From Streptomyces sp. MMG1533 (GTDB taxonomy: Bacteria; Actinomycetota; Actinomycetes; Streptomycetales; Streptomycetaceae): 38,907 bases of DNA. Under the pieces are notes generated by a model. That model made no database searches. It worked only from the letters and a program-made list of their open reading frames with translations, and was not told the origin of the DNA. The stretch is taken from the NCBI RefSeq assembly GCF_001279775.1, contig NZ_LGDG01000267.1, positions 1-38,907 of the forward strand, given 5' to 3'. Position numbers and translations under genes: made by a program. Position 1 is the stretch's first letter; every line of letters starts with the position of its first letter. Of this stretch, positions 23,136-30,846 are shown piece by piece.

Positions 23136-25751
23136 ATGCCTGAGATGTCCTTCGACTTCGAAGGTCTCATCCAGATGATCGCGAACAACCTCTACAGCGA
23201 GAAGAAGGTGTTCATTCGCGAACTCATCCAGAACGCGCACGACGGCATCCGCAGGCGGGCCCGCCTGGACGGGGCGGTCGGCCGGATCGATGTGGAGACC
23301 CGGCCCCAGGACCTGGAGATCACGGTCCGGGACACCGGGATCGGCATGAACCGCGCGGACCTGATCGCCTATCTGGCGAACATCGGCAAGAGTCTGACGA
23401 AGGAGGAACGCAAGCAGGACGACACCCTCATCGGCCAGTTCGGCATCGGCTTCCTGTCCGCCTTCGTGGTGGCCTCCACCGTACGCGTGACGACCCGCAA
23501 GCCGGGTGAGAAGACCGGCTGGCTCTGGGAGAACGCGGGCAGCAAGGAGTACCACCTGACGGAATGCGAGGTCGCCTCGGCGGGAACCACGGTGACGGTC
23601 ACGCTGGCCGGCTCCGAGGACCGCGGGATGATCCAGGAGGCGGAGGTCCGCAAGCTGATCCGCCACTACGCGGACATGCTCACCGTCCCGATCCATCTCA
23701 ACGGCTCGAAAGAGCCCGAGAACACCATGCACATGCCGTGGGAGAGGGTCGGCCTCACCCCGGAGGAACTCAGCTACGACCTGCGCTACTACGTGGAACG
23801 GACCCTCAACGACCGGGTGCTCGAAGTCATCCCCGTCCAACTGCGCGGTCCCGTCCAGGCGGAGGGGGTCCTCTACATCACCCGCGACCGCTTCCACACC
23901 GTGGACCAGCCGCGCACGATCCGGCTGTTCCAGCGGCGCATGTTCCTGTGCGAGAACCAGCAGGACATCCTGCCGCAGTGGGCCCGCTTCATCAACGGGG
24001 TGATCAACACCCCGGATCTCACGCCGACCGCGGCCCGGGACAACTTCCTGCGCGACGACGGGTGGGCGGCCCTGCGCGACGCCCTCGGCAATCTGGTCAT
24101 CGAGCACCTGGAGCGCCTCCGCGACACCCGGCGTGAGCGGTTCGCGGGCATCGCCCGCTACCACCGGATGAACTTCGCCGCGGCCAGCTACTACTACGAC
24201 GAGTTCTTCGCGAAGTTCGCGGACCTGCTGCTGTGGCGCACCAACCGGCTCCCCGACGAGCCCGACAACGACACCGTCATCGACCCCCTCGACGACCTCG
24301 GCAGCGGCGTCGCGCTGCGCACCCTCCCGGAGATCCTGGAGCGCCTCCCCGGCACGCCGGGCCATCCGAAGACGCTGCAGTGCGTCACCGGGATGGACGC
24401 CGCCCGACAGTACTTCAAGATCGCCAACGCGGCCGAGACCACCGTGGTGGACGCCAGTTACGTCTTCGAGCCCGAACTCCTGGACGCCTACACGAAGTTG
24501 CCGGGCGCCTCCCTCCGCCTGGTCCACATCGACCGGGAGGACGCCCCGTCCGGCGACGCCATCTTCCAGCAGGCCACCGGGGAGGACGGCGCGGCCGTCC
24601 AGAAGCTCGCGGACCGGATGAGCGCGGTCCTGCGCACGACCCACAACCAGAGCATCCGTACCGAGGCCCGTGAGTTCGAGCCGCCGGAGATCGCGGTGGT
24701 CCTGCGGACCGACGCCCGCACCGAGGCGCAGAGCAAGGCGGAGGAGGTGCTGCTCGACCCGAACGCGGCGCCCGGCATCCGGGAGATGGCCGAGGCGGTC
24801 AAACGCATGACCCACGGCACGGGGCAGTGGCTCACCATCAACGCCCGCAATCCTCTGGTCCAGCGGCTGGCCGCGCACCGGGACGGCGCGAGCAACGAGG
24901 TCCAGCAGCTCATGCTGGCGCTGTACCACAGCGCGGTGCTCGCCAACGGGCAACTGATCTCCGCGCAGGCGGCGAGCGCCTTCCACGACCAGTTGCAGCA
25001 GCTGATGGGGCGCAGCCTCGAAGCTCTGGAGCTGGAGGCCCAGTGCAAGGCGCTGGATGATCGGCTGCGGGCTGCCCAGGGCCGCAACCGCTCCGGCTCG
25101 GGCACCCGCCCCGACCACCGCACCTTCTTCATGATCACACCGTTCGCGGACCGCTACCGGCCCCTGATCGAGGCGTGCCGGGAGGTCGTGGAGCAGCGGT
25201 GGGGGTACCAACTGGTGGTCGCGAGCGACCAGCAGGAGGACCACCGTCTCCTCGACAACCTCCAGATCCTCATGCACAACGCGGACGGTTTCATCGCGGA
25301 GATCACCGACAGCAATCCCAACGTGATGTTCGAACTGGGCGCCGCCTTCACCGACCGCCGCGACCGCCCGGTCGTCCTCCTGCGCGAGAACGAACCCGTG
25401 AACGGGGCGGTGCTGCCCGCCGACCTGCGAGGTCTGCTCTACATCTCGTACGATCTCGACAGCGCGTCTCTGGGGGAACACCTCCGCGCCGAGATGGTGA
25501 AGTCGAAAGTCATCCGTGAACTCCTCAAGGACGGCAACCACGCCGTCTACATCTCCCGGCAGCGTCTGGCCAAGTTGCTCGACGCGGTGAACCTGCCGCC
25601 GAAGACCCTCGACGAGCTGGCCGCCCGCTACCCCACCGCGCAGGACTGGCTGACGGCGGAGGTCGACGAGGTGGGGCGGCTCCTGGGACAAAAGCTCCAA
25701 GGGCTGGCCGGATTCATCATTGAGGAGGTCCGGCGGGTGGTATCGGCGTGA
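23136..25751 (+). CDS. HSP90 chaperone fused to a nucleoside-deoxyribosyltransferase/TIR-like domain
   Basis: An 871-residue fusion. Residues 1-210 are a GHKL ATPase of HSP90 type: ELIQNAHD (Glu29, Asn33, Asp36), DTGIGM (66-71) and GQFGIGFLSAF are intact, so ATP should be bound. The middle and C-terminal HSP90 domains follow (LFQRRMFLCENQQDILPQWARF, TPTAARDNF, then WLTINARNPLVQRLA to about residue 640). After a linker, residues 662-790 have FFMITPFADRYRPLIEAC, NADGFIAEITDSNPNVMFEL and AAFTDRRDRPVVLLREN. This is the motif set of 2-deoxyribosyltransferase/TIR-like NAD-processing domains, with Glu733 as candidate catalytic residue. HtpG alone is about 630 residues. A coupled helical-repeat gene follows. 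I infer a defence effector held or triggered by the chaperone part. Confidence 0.85.
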   Translation: MPEMSFDFEGLIQMIANNLYSEKKVFIRELIQNAHDGIRRRARLDGAVGRIDVETRPQDLEITVRDTGIGMNRADLIAYLANIGKSLTKEERKQDDTLIGQFGIGFLSAFVVASTVRVTTRKPGEKTGWLWENAGSKEYHLTECEVASAGTTVTVTLAGSEDRGMIQEAEVRKLIRHYADMLTVPIHLNGSKEPENTMHMPWERVGLTPEELSYDLRYYVERTLNDRVLEVIPVQLRGPVQAEGVLYITRDRFHTVDQPRTIRLFQRRMFLCENQQDILPQWARFINGVINTPDLTPTAARDNFLRDDGWAALRDALGNLVIEHLERLRDTRRERFAGIARYHRMNFAAASYYYDEFFAKFADLLLWRTNRLPDEPDNDTVIDPLDDLGSGVALRTLPEILERLPGTPGHPKTLQCVTGMDAARQYFKIANAAETTVVDASYVFEPELLDAYTKLPGASLRLVHIDREDAPSGDAIFQQATGEDGAAVQKLADRMSAVLRTTHNQSIRTEAREFEPPEIAVVLRTDARTEAQSKAEEVLLDPNAAPGIREMAEAVKRMTHGTGQWLTINARNPLVQRLAAHRDGASNEVQQLMLALYHSAVLANGQLISAQAASAFHDQLQQLMGRSLEALELEAQCKALDDRLRAAQGRNRSGSGTRPDHRTFFMITPFADRYRPLIEACREVVEQRWGYQLVVASDQQEDHRLLDNLQILMHNADGFIAEITDSNPNVMFELGAAFTDRRDRPVVLLRENEPVNGAVLPADLRGLLYISYDLDSASLGEHLRAEMVKSKVIRELLKDGNHAVYISRQRLAKLLDAVNLPPKTLDELAARYPTAQDWLTAEVDEVGRLLGQKLQGLAGFIIEEVRRVVSA

Positions 25752-26899
25752 TCAAGAGTGACTACGACGCTCTGGTCGATCAGGGGGAAGAGGCGTTCTT
25801 CAGGGGCGACGCCTGGACCGCATCGCTGTTCTACGTGCGTGCGCACCAACTGGCCACGGACCGCGGATGGCGGCAGGAGGCCTTCACCGCACTGCGGCTT
25901 GCCGCGGACAGTTGGTCGTACACCTCGGAACCCGACCGGGGTCTCAAGCTGCTGCTGGAGGCCGTACACCAACCAAGGTTCACGGGTGACGAAAAGGACC
26001 GGTACTGGCTACAGGACCTGTTCCTCAACCACGTGCTGTACCTGAGAGTGAGCGTCGACGATGTCGATGAGCTGGTCGACCATCTGTCGGCTCGGGCCAT
26101 GGACGCCTGGGGCCATGAAGGGAGCAACACCACCTACAAGAGGGCCCGTGTGCTGATTCGCAGGGGAAAGTGGGCCGCTGCACTCGAAGCTCTGGAGCGA
26201 GCCTGGGCACAACGGAACGATCCGGGCCCTCGGTGTTGGCAATGGCAGACAGCGACCCTGGCAGGTCGAATGTGTCTGCAGCTCGCCCGTCGGGACGAGG
26301 CGCAGCGCTGGATTGCGCAGCTCAGAGCTCTGGAGGATTCGCTCGGTACGCGCTGGTGCATAGCCAGGGGTGAGGCCGACCTGGCGCTCTTCGACCACGA
26401 CGCCGGGAGGGCACGGTCGGCATGGAGACGAGTCGACGCGCTGGTCACCCCGCAGCAGCCGCTTCTCCCCGTCGAGGCGACGATGTGGGCGGTCCGCGCA
26501 CTCCTCCTCGACGTGGACGAGGGTGATCCGGCACGTCCCGCTCACCTGGCCCGTCTGCGACTGACGCACGAGACGCACGATCCGACCTCCGCGTGCTGGG
26601 ATCAGCACGAGTGGTACCACTTGCTCACCTGCCTGGAACTGGCAGGCGTACGCCATGCCGCCGGCATGCTCCCCGTGGAAGACCTGCACTACCGCAGACC
26701 GCAATCCCTCCCGCGCCCCGATGACGCCCGCCTCCCCGACGAGGTGCTCCCCCGCCTGGCCGCCTTCGAGCGGGCCTGCGACACCGCCCTGAAGAACGCC
26801 CAGGAGACCGACGCCCGCTTCGACTGCTCCTGGCGTCAGGACGAGGTGGCCGAACTCAGGCGGCGGGGCCGGGACATCGCTGCGGTCTTCCGCCGGTAG
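25748..26899 (+). CDS. TPR-like helical-repeat protein coupled to the HSP90 fusion
   Basis: A 383-residue soluble protein with a GTG start overlapping the HSP90 fusion stop (GTGA, 25748-25751). The sequence is almost wholly alpha-helical with TPR/SEL-like spacing: GEEAFFRGDAWTASLFYVRAHQLA, ALRLAADSWSYTSEPDRGLKLLLEA, RARVLIRRGKWAAALEALERAWAQ and RMCLQLARRDEAQRWIAQL. Family searches would be needed to name it. TPR proteins are common HSP90 co-chaperones in eukaryotes and common sensor or adaptor subunits in bacterial conflict operons. Strict overlap implies fixed stoichiometry with the fusion protein. Slightly lower GC and more varied codon choice than its neighbours hint at a foreign origin. 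No enzyme motif is visible. Confidence 0.7.
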   Translation: MIKSDYDALVDQGEEAFFRGDAWTASLFYVRAHQLATDRGWRQEAFTALRLAADSWSYTSEPDRGLKLLLEAVHQPRFTGDEKDRYWLQDLFLNHVLYLRVSVDDVDELVDHLSARAMDAWGHEGSNTTYKRARVLIRRGKWAAALEALERAWAQRNDPGPRCWQWQTATLAGRMCLQLARRDEAQRWIAQLRALEDSLGTRWCIARGEADLALFDHDAGRARSAWRRVDALVTPQQPLLPVEATMWAVRALLLDVDEGDPARPAHLARLRLTHETHDPTSACWDQHEWYHLLTCLELAGVRHAAGMLPVEDLHYRRPQSLPRPDDARLPDEVLPRLAAFERACDTALKNAQETDARFDCSWRQDEVAELRRRGRDIAAVFRR

Positions 26900-26910
26900 G
26901 CCGCCTCACC

Positions 26911-27855
26911 TCAGCGCGCGAACCAGCACCGCACTCGCGTCCCCTCCGCCCCCGTGTGCATCCGCACCAGATCGGCGACGAGGTTGACCATGAGCAGGCC
27001 ACGCCCGCCCCGCTGATCGCGGGGCGCGGGTCGGCGGCCGGCCAGGGGGTCGGTGATACGGCCCTTGTCGTGGACCTCGCAGATCACGTACTCGTCCTCG
27101 GCCCACACCCGCAGTGTGCCGAAACCGCCGCCGTGCACCACGCTGTTGGTGGTCAGCTCGGCGGTGACGAGTGCCAGGTCCTGCAAGCGGATGCCGGCCA
27201 GACCGAGCCGCGCGGCCAGGTCGGTGGCGACGTACCGGGCCTGCGGGAGCGAGTCCGTGTCGAAGGAGAAGGACGGCACGTCGGCGACGGGCGCCAACGG
27301 CTCGTTGTAGCGGGCGACGACGACGTCGGGGTCGTACTCCCCGCTGTCCCGCTCCCACCGCCCCGCGCCTGCCTGGATGACGGTCGGGTGGGTGGCGTAC
27401 GCGTCGGCGATGACCTGCGGTGCGAGGCGCCGGACGTCGTAGGGACACAGGATGCTCACCATGCGGCCCTGGAAGGCCGCGTTGATCAGCGCCTCGTGCT
27501 GGACGCAGGCGGGGTACTCGGTCTCCGACCGGCCCGCCCAGATCGGCTCGCCGATGATCCGCACCCGCCGGCCGGGCGGCTGGGCGTCGGCGAAGGCGCG
27601 CAGTACGCCGGGGATGATCCGGCCGGGGTTGCGTCCGGCCTCCCGCATGTCCAGGAGCCGTACCGCGTCGGCGTCGGCGCCCAGTCCGTCCCGGATCAGC
27701 TCGAGGTTCTCGCCGGGCACGGCGACCGCCACGGGTTCACCGGCGGCGAGGCCGGCGCGTACGAAGGGCACCGTGCCCGCGAGGTACTCCTGTTCGTCGC
27801 CGTAGAAGAGGGCGGGGTGGACGAAGGGCTCGAAGGTCTCGGCCGCGGCACTCAT
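26911..27855 (-). CDS. MEDS-domain sensor with RsbW-like HATPase (anti-sigma-type kinase)
   Basis: A 314-residue protein. Residues 10-170 match the MEDS sensory domain (HPALFYGDEQEYLAGTVPFV, RVRIIGEPIWAGRSETEYPA, SILCPYDVRRLAPQVIADA). Residues 195-314 are a compact GHKL ATPase of the RsbW/anti-sigma type, with the N box ELTTNSVVHG, a DKGRITDPL loop and GGRGLLMVN. There is no phospho-acceptor histidine, so it is probably a serine kinase or anti-sigma factor rather than a two-component kinase. Its ATG overlaps the upstream STAS gene stop (27852-27855), the classical pairing of partner-switching modules. It would bind a sigma factor or phosphorylate STAS partners depending on a sensed signal. 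Confidence 0.85.
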   Translation of the reverse strand: MSAAAETFEPFVHPALFYGDEQEYLAGTVPFVRAGLAAGEPVAVAVPGENLELIRDGLGADADAVRLLDMREAGRNPGRIIPGVLRAFADAQPPGRRVRIIGEPIWAGRSETEYPACVQHEALINAAFQGRMVSILCPYDVRRLAPQVIADAYATHPTVIQAGAGRWERDSGEYDPDVVVARYNEPLAPVADVPSFSFDTDSLPQARYVATDLAARLGLAGIRLQDLALVTAELTTNSVVHGGGFGTLRVWAEDEYVICEVHDKGRITDPLAGRRPAPRDQRGGRGLLMVNLVADLVRMHTGAEGTRVRCWFAR

Positions 27856-28205
27856 GACATCGACACCTCGATCGCCGAAAGGCCGGGCCAGAACATCTCC
27901 AGCACGCGTTGAAGGGCGCCCGGCGGCCTGTCCAGCACGATCCGACGGCCGTCACCCAGCCGCTGGGCGGCGGCGACGAGCGCACCGGCTCCGGCGACAT
28001 CGACGAAAGTCACGGACGACAGCTCCAGGTAGTAGATGTCCTCGTCCTCGCGCACGGCCTGTTCCAACACACGCTCCCACGCCTCGTGCGTGGCGAGGCC
28101 GACCTCCCCCGTCACTCGCAGGCCGCTGCGCTCGGGCAGGGGGGACACCGTCAGCTCCGGAACCACGCCCGCGGTCCCGGAGGGTGCCAGGTACCGGATA
28201 CCCAC
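27852..28205 (-). CDS. STAS-domain anti-sigma factor antagonist
   Basis: A 117-residue protein with one STAS domain: LTVSPLPERSGLRVTGEVGLATHEAWERVL, then YYLELSSVTFVDVAGAGALVAAAQRL. The position that usually carries the phosphorylated serine (DSxG) reads DVAGAG, so regulation by phosphorylation may be lost or altered. The GTG at 28205 is chosen for GGGGAG just upstream and for a stress-type promoter about 30 bases further up. A TTG at 28307 would place the start before that promoter. It is transcribed with the MEDS-HATPase gene and overlaps it by ATGA. Confidence 0.75.
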   Translation of the reverse strand: MGIRYLAPSGTAGVVPELTVSPLPERSGLRVTGEVGLATHEAWERVLEQAVREDEDIYYLELSSVTFVDVAGAGALVAAAQRLGDGRRIVLDRPPGALQRVLEMFWPGLSAIEVSMS

Positions 28206-28238
28206 ACCGTCTCCCCACTCTTCCGGACTTGATCGCGC

Positions 28239-28263
28239 ATACCCCGGACCGCATCCGGCATTC
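28239..28263 (-). promoter_or_regulatory. Candidate SigB-type stress promoter for the STAS/kinase operon
   Basis: On the minus strand GAAT (28263-28260), 15 bp, then GGGTAT (28244-28239) fits the Streptomyces SigB-group consensus GNNT-N14-16-GGGTAY. Transcription would begin near 28230, 25 bases before the GTG start, leaving room for its ribosome site. Confidence 0.5.
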
Positions 28264-28394
28264 CCGATGACGGTGTGTAGTACGCCGAACGGCGGGCAGG
28301 CGCTCAATCAGCACCGCCTGGCCCCACCGTATCGGCCCGGCGGACGGGGGCACGCAACGTCATGAAGACTGTGAGGGACCTACAAGGCGGGGAC

Positions 28395-29084
28395 ATGACC
28401 TCAGCGGCACACACACCTCTTGCGGGGCGGCTGAAGGCCCTGGTGATCGAGAGCCACGTGGACGCGGGCCGAGCGGTGCTCGCTCCGCGCGGCGAGCTCA
28501 TCCACGGATCCGCGGACGTCCTGGCGAAGGCGCTGGCCGAACTGCCGGACGGCACCAGCCGGGTGGAGCTGGACATGACCGGGGTGCTCTTCATGGACAC
28601 GGCGGGACTGGAGTTCCTGGAGACCCTCGGCGACTACGGCCACCGGCACGGGATACCGGTGATGACCGCGAACTGGGACGGCCAGCCGCGCCGGATCCTG
28701 GAACTGGTCGGTCTGGACACCGCGGACCCGATGCAGGCCGCGGACGGCGGATCCGGCCCCGAGCACCAACACCCGTTCGCCTCCTCGGCGGTGGCCGTGG
28801 AACGCGCGGAGCAACTGCAGCAGCTCCAGGCGGAGGTCGACCAGCTCCGCCAGGCGATCGCCTCCCGCCCGGTGATCGACCAGGCACGCGGCATCCTCAT
28901 GGCCACCCACGCCTGCACCTCCGACGAGGCCTGGACCATCCTGCGCGAGGCCTCCCAGCTCTCCAACACCAAGCTCCGCACGGTCGCCGCGGCGGTCACC
29001 GCCAGCACCGGCGCCGACGGCCCGCCGCCCCCGGAGGAGGTCCGCACGGCCCTGCGCACGGCGGTGGCACGACACAGGCGGTAA
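28395..29084 (+). CDS. STAS-ANTAR two-domain regulator
   Basis: A 229-residue protein. Residues 10-115 are a STAS domain (RAVLAPRGELIHGSADVLAKAL, VELDMTGVLFMDTAGLEFLETL), with Thr in place of the usual phospho-Ser. A coiled coil (about 130-155, AVERAEQLQQLQAEVDQLRQ) leads to an ANTAR RNA-binding domain (SRPVIDQARGILMATHACTSDEAWTILREASQ, LSNTKLRTVAAAV). ANTAR proteins bind paired hexaloop hairpins and prevent transcription termination; STAS domains talk to anti-sigma kinases. The fusion could pass the partner-switching signal straight to RNA. It is divergent from the STAS/MEDS-HATPase operon. ATG 28395 with AAGG seven bases upstream is preferred over ATG 28362. Confidence 0.8.
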   Translation: MTSAAHTPLAGRLKALVIESHVDAGRAVLAPRGELIHGSADVLAKALAELPDGTSRVELDMTGVLFMDTAGLEFLETLGDYGHRHGIPVMTANWDGQPRRILELVGLDTADPMQAADGGSGPEHQHPFASSAVAVERAEQLQQLQAEVDQLRQAIASRPVIDQARGILMATHACTSDEAWTILREASQLSNTKLRTVAAAVTASTGADGPPPPEEVRTALRTAVARHRR

Positions 29085-29124
29085 CGGCTCCGGGCGACGG
29101 GGGCGGCGGCATTCCCCTGAACAC

Positions 29125-29179
29125 GGCGCTGATACGACGTTGATGCGGCGTGGATACGGCGTGGATACGGCGTTGATCC
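29125..29179. repeat. Five 11-bp tandem repeats before the LLM oxidoreductase
   Basis: Units GGCGCTGATAC, GACGTTGATGC, GGCGTGGATAC, GGCGTGGATAC and GGCGTTGATCC run without gaps. The last unit contributes the TTGATC -35 box of a candidate promoter. Helical-phase repeats overlapping a promoter suggest an operator array. Confidence 0.85.
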
Positions 29180-29202
29180 GCTCCTCGGCCGGAGCATAGG
29201 TT
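29173..29202 (+). promoter_or_regulatory. Candidate promoter giving a leaderless mRNA
   Basis: TTGATC (29173-29178), 18 bp, then TAGGTT (29197-29202), a good match to housekeeping promoters. The expected transcription start falls on or within a base or two of the ATG at 29210, and no ribosome site precedes that ATG. Confidence 0.55.
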
Positions 29203-29209
29203 CCGACGC

Positions 29210-30082
29210 ATGACGAACCTTCGGATCGGTGTGATGTACGACCGCGACTGGGCCCCGGAAGGGTTGCCCGGATTCGCACGGCAGGCCGAAGCACTCGGCG
29301 TGGACGACCTGTGGGTGGTCGAGGACCTCGGCTGGAACGGCGGGGTGTCGGCGGCGGCCGTGGCGCTGGGCGCGACCGAGCGCATCCGGGTGGGCATCGG
29401 CATCACCCCCGCTCCGCTGCGCAGCCCGGCGCTGCTGGCCATGGAACTGGCGACACTGGCCCGGGTGTTCCCGGGCCGGCTGGTGGCCGGCATCGGGCAC
29501 GGGGTGCGGGGGTGGATGGTCTCGGTCGGCGTCGCGCCGAGTTCACCACTGGCCCTGCTGGAGGAGACGATCACCGCCGTGCGCGCGCTGCTGCGCGGGG
29601 AGCGGGTCGAACTGGCGGGCCGGGAGCTGCGACTCGACGGCGTCCAGCTCGTGCACCCGCCCGCCGAACCGCCGCCGGTGGTCGCGGGCGTGGTCCGTCC
29701 CCGCTCGCTGGAGCTGTCCGGCCGGGTGGCGGACGGCACCGTGATCACCGAGGGCCACGGCCCGCGCGACCTGGAGAACACCCGGGCGCTGACCGCCAAG
29801 GGCGGAGCCACCGCCGACCACACCCTGACGGTGCTGTCCTTCTGCTGCGTCGGCGAGGATCCCGACCAGGTGGCCCGGACCCTGCACCCGCACACCGAGG
29901 GCCACGGCGCCTGGCTCGGCCGCCCGCAGCAGGAGGTGTTCACCGTCTCCGGCAAGCCCGCGGAGGCCGCCGCACACCTCCACGAACTGGCAACGGCCGG
30001 AGCGGACACGGTCGTACTCCGCATAGTCGGCCCCGAGCCGCTCGGCCAACTGGAAGCCGTGCTGGAGGCCCTGGGACGCTGA
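29210..30082 (+). CDS. LLM-class flavin-dependent oxidoreductase
   Basis: A 290-residue luciferase-like barrel protein: LRIGVMYDRDWAPEGLPGFARQAEALGVDDLWVVEDL, then ERIRVGIGITPAPLRSPALLAMELATLARVFPGRLVAGIGHG. This is the normal N-terminal half of F420- or FMN-using LLM enzymes. VVAGVVRPRSLELSGRVADGTVITEG matches the later beta strand with the cofactor-phosphate loop. Streptomyces members usually use coenzyme F420. The substrate is unknown. The start is the ATG at 29210; no Shine-Dalgarno sequence is present, in keeping with a leaderless transcript from the promoter just upstream. No obvious functional link to its neighbours. Confidence 0.85.
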   Translation: MTNLRIGVMYDRDWAPEGLPGFARQAEALGVDDLWVVEDLGWNGGVSAAAVALGATERIRVGIGITPAPLRSPALLAMELATLARVFPGRLVAGIGHGVRGWMVSVGVAPSSPLALLEETITAVRALLRGERVELAGRELRLDGVQLVHPPAEPPPVVAGVVRPRSLELSGRVADGTVITEGHGPRDLENTRALTAKGGATADHTLTVLSFCCVGEDPDQVARTLHPHTEGHGAWLGRPQQEVFTVSGKPAEAAAHLHELATAGADTVVLRIVGPEPLGQLEAVLEALGR

Positions 30083-30152
30083 ACGCCCGCCGCAGAAGGC
30101 GCGGGTGAGAACATCACCAGCCGAACGGGTGTCGTACCGGGAGAGGGAGCAC

Positions 30153-30815
30153 GTGAGCCAGGGGCAAGTGACCTACCAGATGCAGTACGCCGCGTCTGCG
30201 CCGCTGGTCGTGCGCTCGCCGGAGCAGGGCCGGGGAGATTTCGTCGTACGGCTCCACCCCGACGCCGAGGGGCCTGCGCGGGACCGCTCCGGCCGCGCCT
30301 TCCACATCGTCCCGGAGGGATACGGCGAGCACGCCCCGCTCGCCCGCGTCGTCACCGAGCAGACGCTCGCGCGCCCGGGCGGCCGGCCCGCCGTCTACCG
30401 CGTCGAGGACCCGTACGGCACGCCGATCGGCCGGATCACCCTGCGCCGACGCCCCTTCGGGTTCGGTCGGCGGACCCGGTGGACCGTGGAGCCGGTCACG
30501 GGTCCGGCCCTGCGGGGATACCGCGGCCGGCTGGTGTGGTGGGTGCTGTGGTGGCCGTTCGGGCTGCCCCTCAGCCTGACGTGGGCCATCACCTCGATCT
30601 TCGCCGACGACGGCGACGGCGGCTTCCGCTCACCCCGCCGCGTGATCTGGCGGGACGGTTCGGGCCGCGCCCACGTCGTCTTCCGCGGCATGGCGGAGGA
30701 CTACCGGGTCCTCACCGGCGGCTGGGATCCGCGTCTGATCACCGCGCTGGTGGGGCTCCACCAGTCGTTCGACCCGAACGAGGCGGCGCCGACGGGGGGT
30801 TGGCACAAGGGCTGA
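30153..30815 (+). CDS. Small membrane-associated hypothetical protein
   Basis: A 220-residue protein of unknown family. The GTG at 30153 has GGGAG a few bases before it and is preferred over a GTG at 30105 without a site. The N-terminal two thirds are soluble and beta-rich (PAVYRVEDPYGTPIGRITLRRRPFGFGRRTRWTV). One strongly hydrophobic segment, WWVLWWPFGLPLSLTWAITS, about residues 130-150, could cross or enter the membrane. The layout recalls LURP-one-like or scramblase-like proteins, where a beta barrel precedes one hydrophobic element, but I cannot confirm this. It is convergent with the DUF2235 gene. Confidence 0.55.
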   Translation: MSQGQVTYQMQYAASAPLVVRSPEQGRGDFVVRLHPDAEGPARDRSGRAFHIVPEGYGEHAPLARVVTEQTLARPGGRPAVYRVEDPYGTPIGRITLRRRPFGFGRRTRWTVEPVTGPALRGYRGRLVWWVLWWPFGLPLSLTWAITSIFADDGDGGFRSPRRVIWRDGSGRAHVVFRGMAEDYRVLTGGWDPRLITALVGLHQSFDPNEAAPTGGWHKG

Positions 30816-30846
30816 AGCCGCCGGCACGCGCATACCTTCGGGGCCG

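Noticed and set aside
22962..25700. 912-codon minus-strand open frame opposite the HSP90 fusion
   Set aside because: It mirrors the codon bias of a well-supported gene, has no recognisable domain, and its low-complexity composition is typical of antisense frames in high-GC DNA.
28206..28307. TTG-initiated longer version of the STAS antagonist
   Set aside because: It would start upstream of a plausible stress promoter and add 34 residues outside the STAS domain without a ribosome site.
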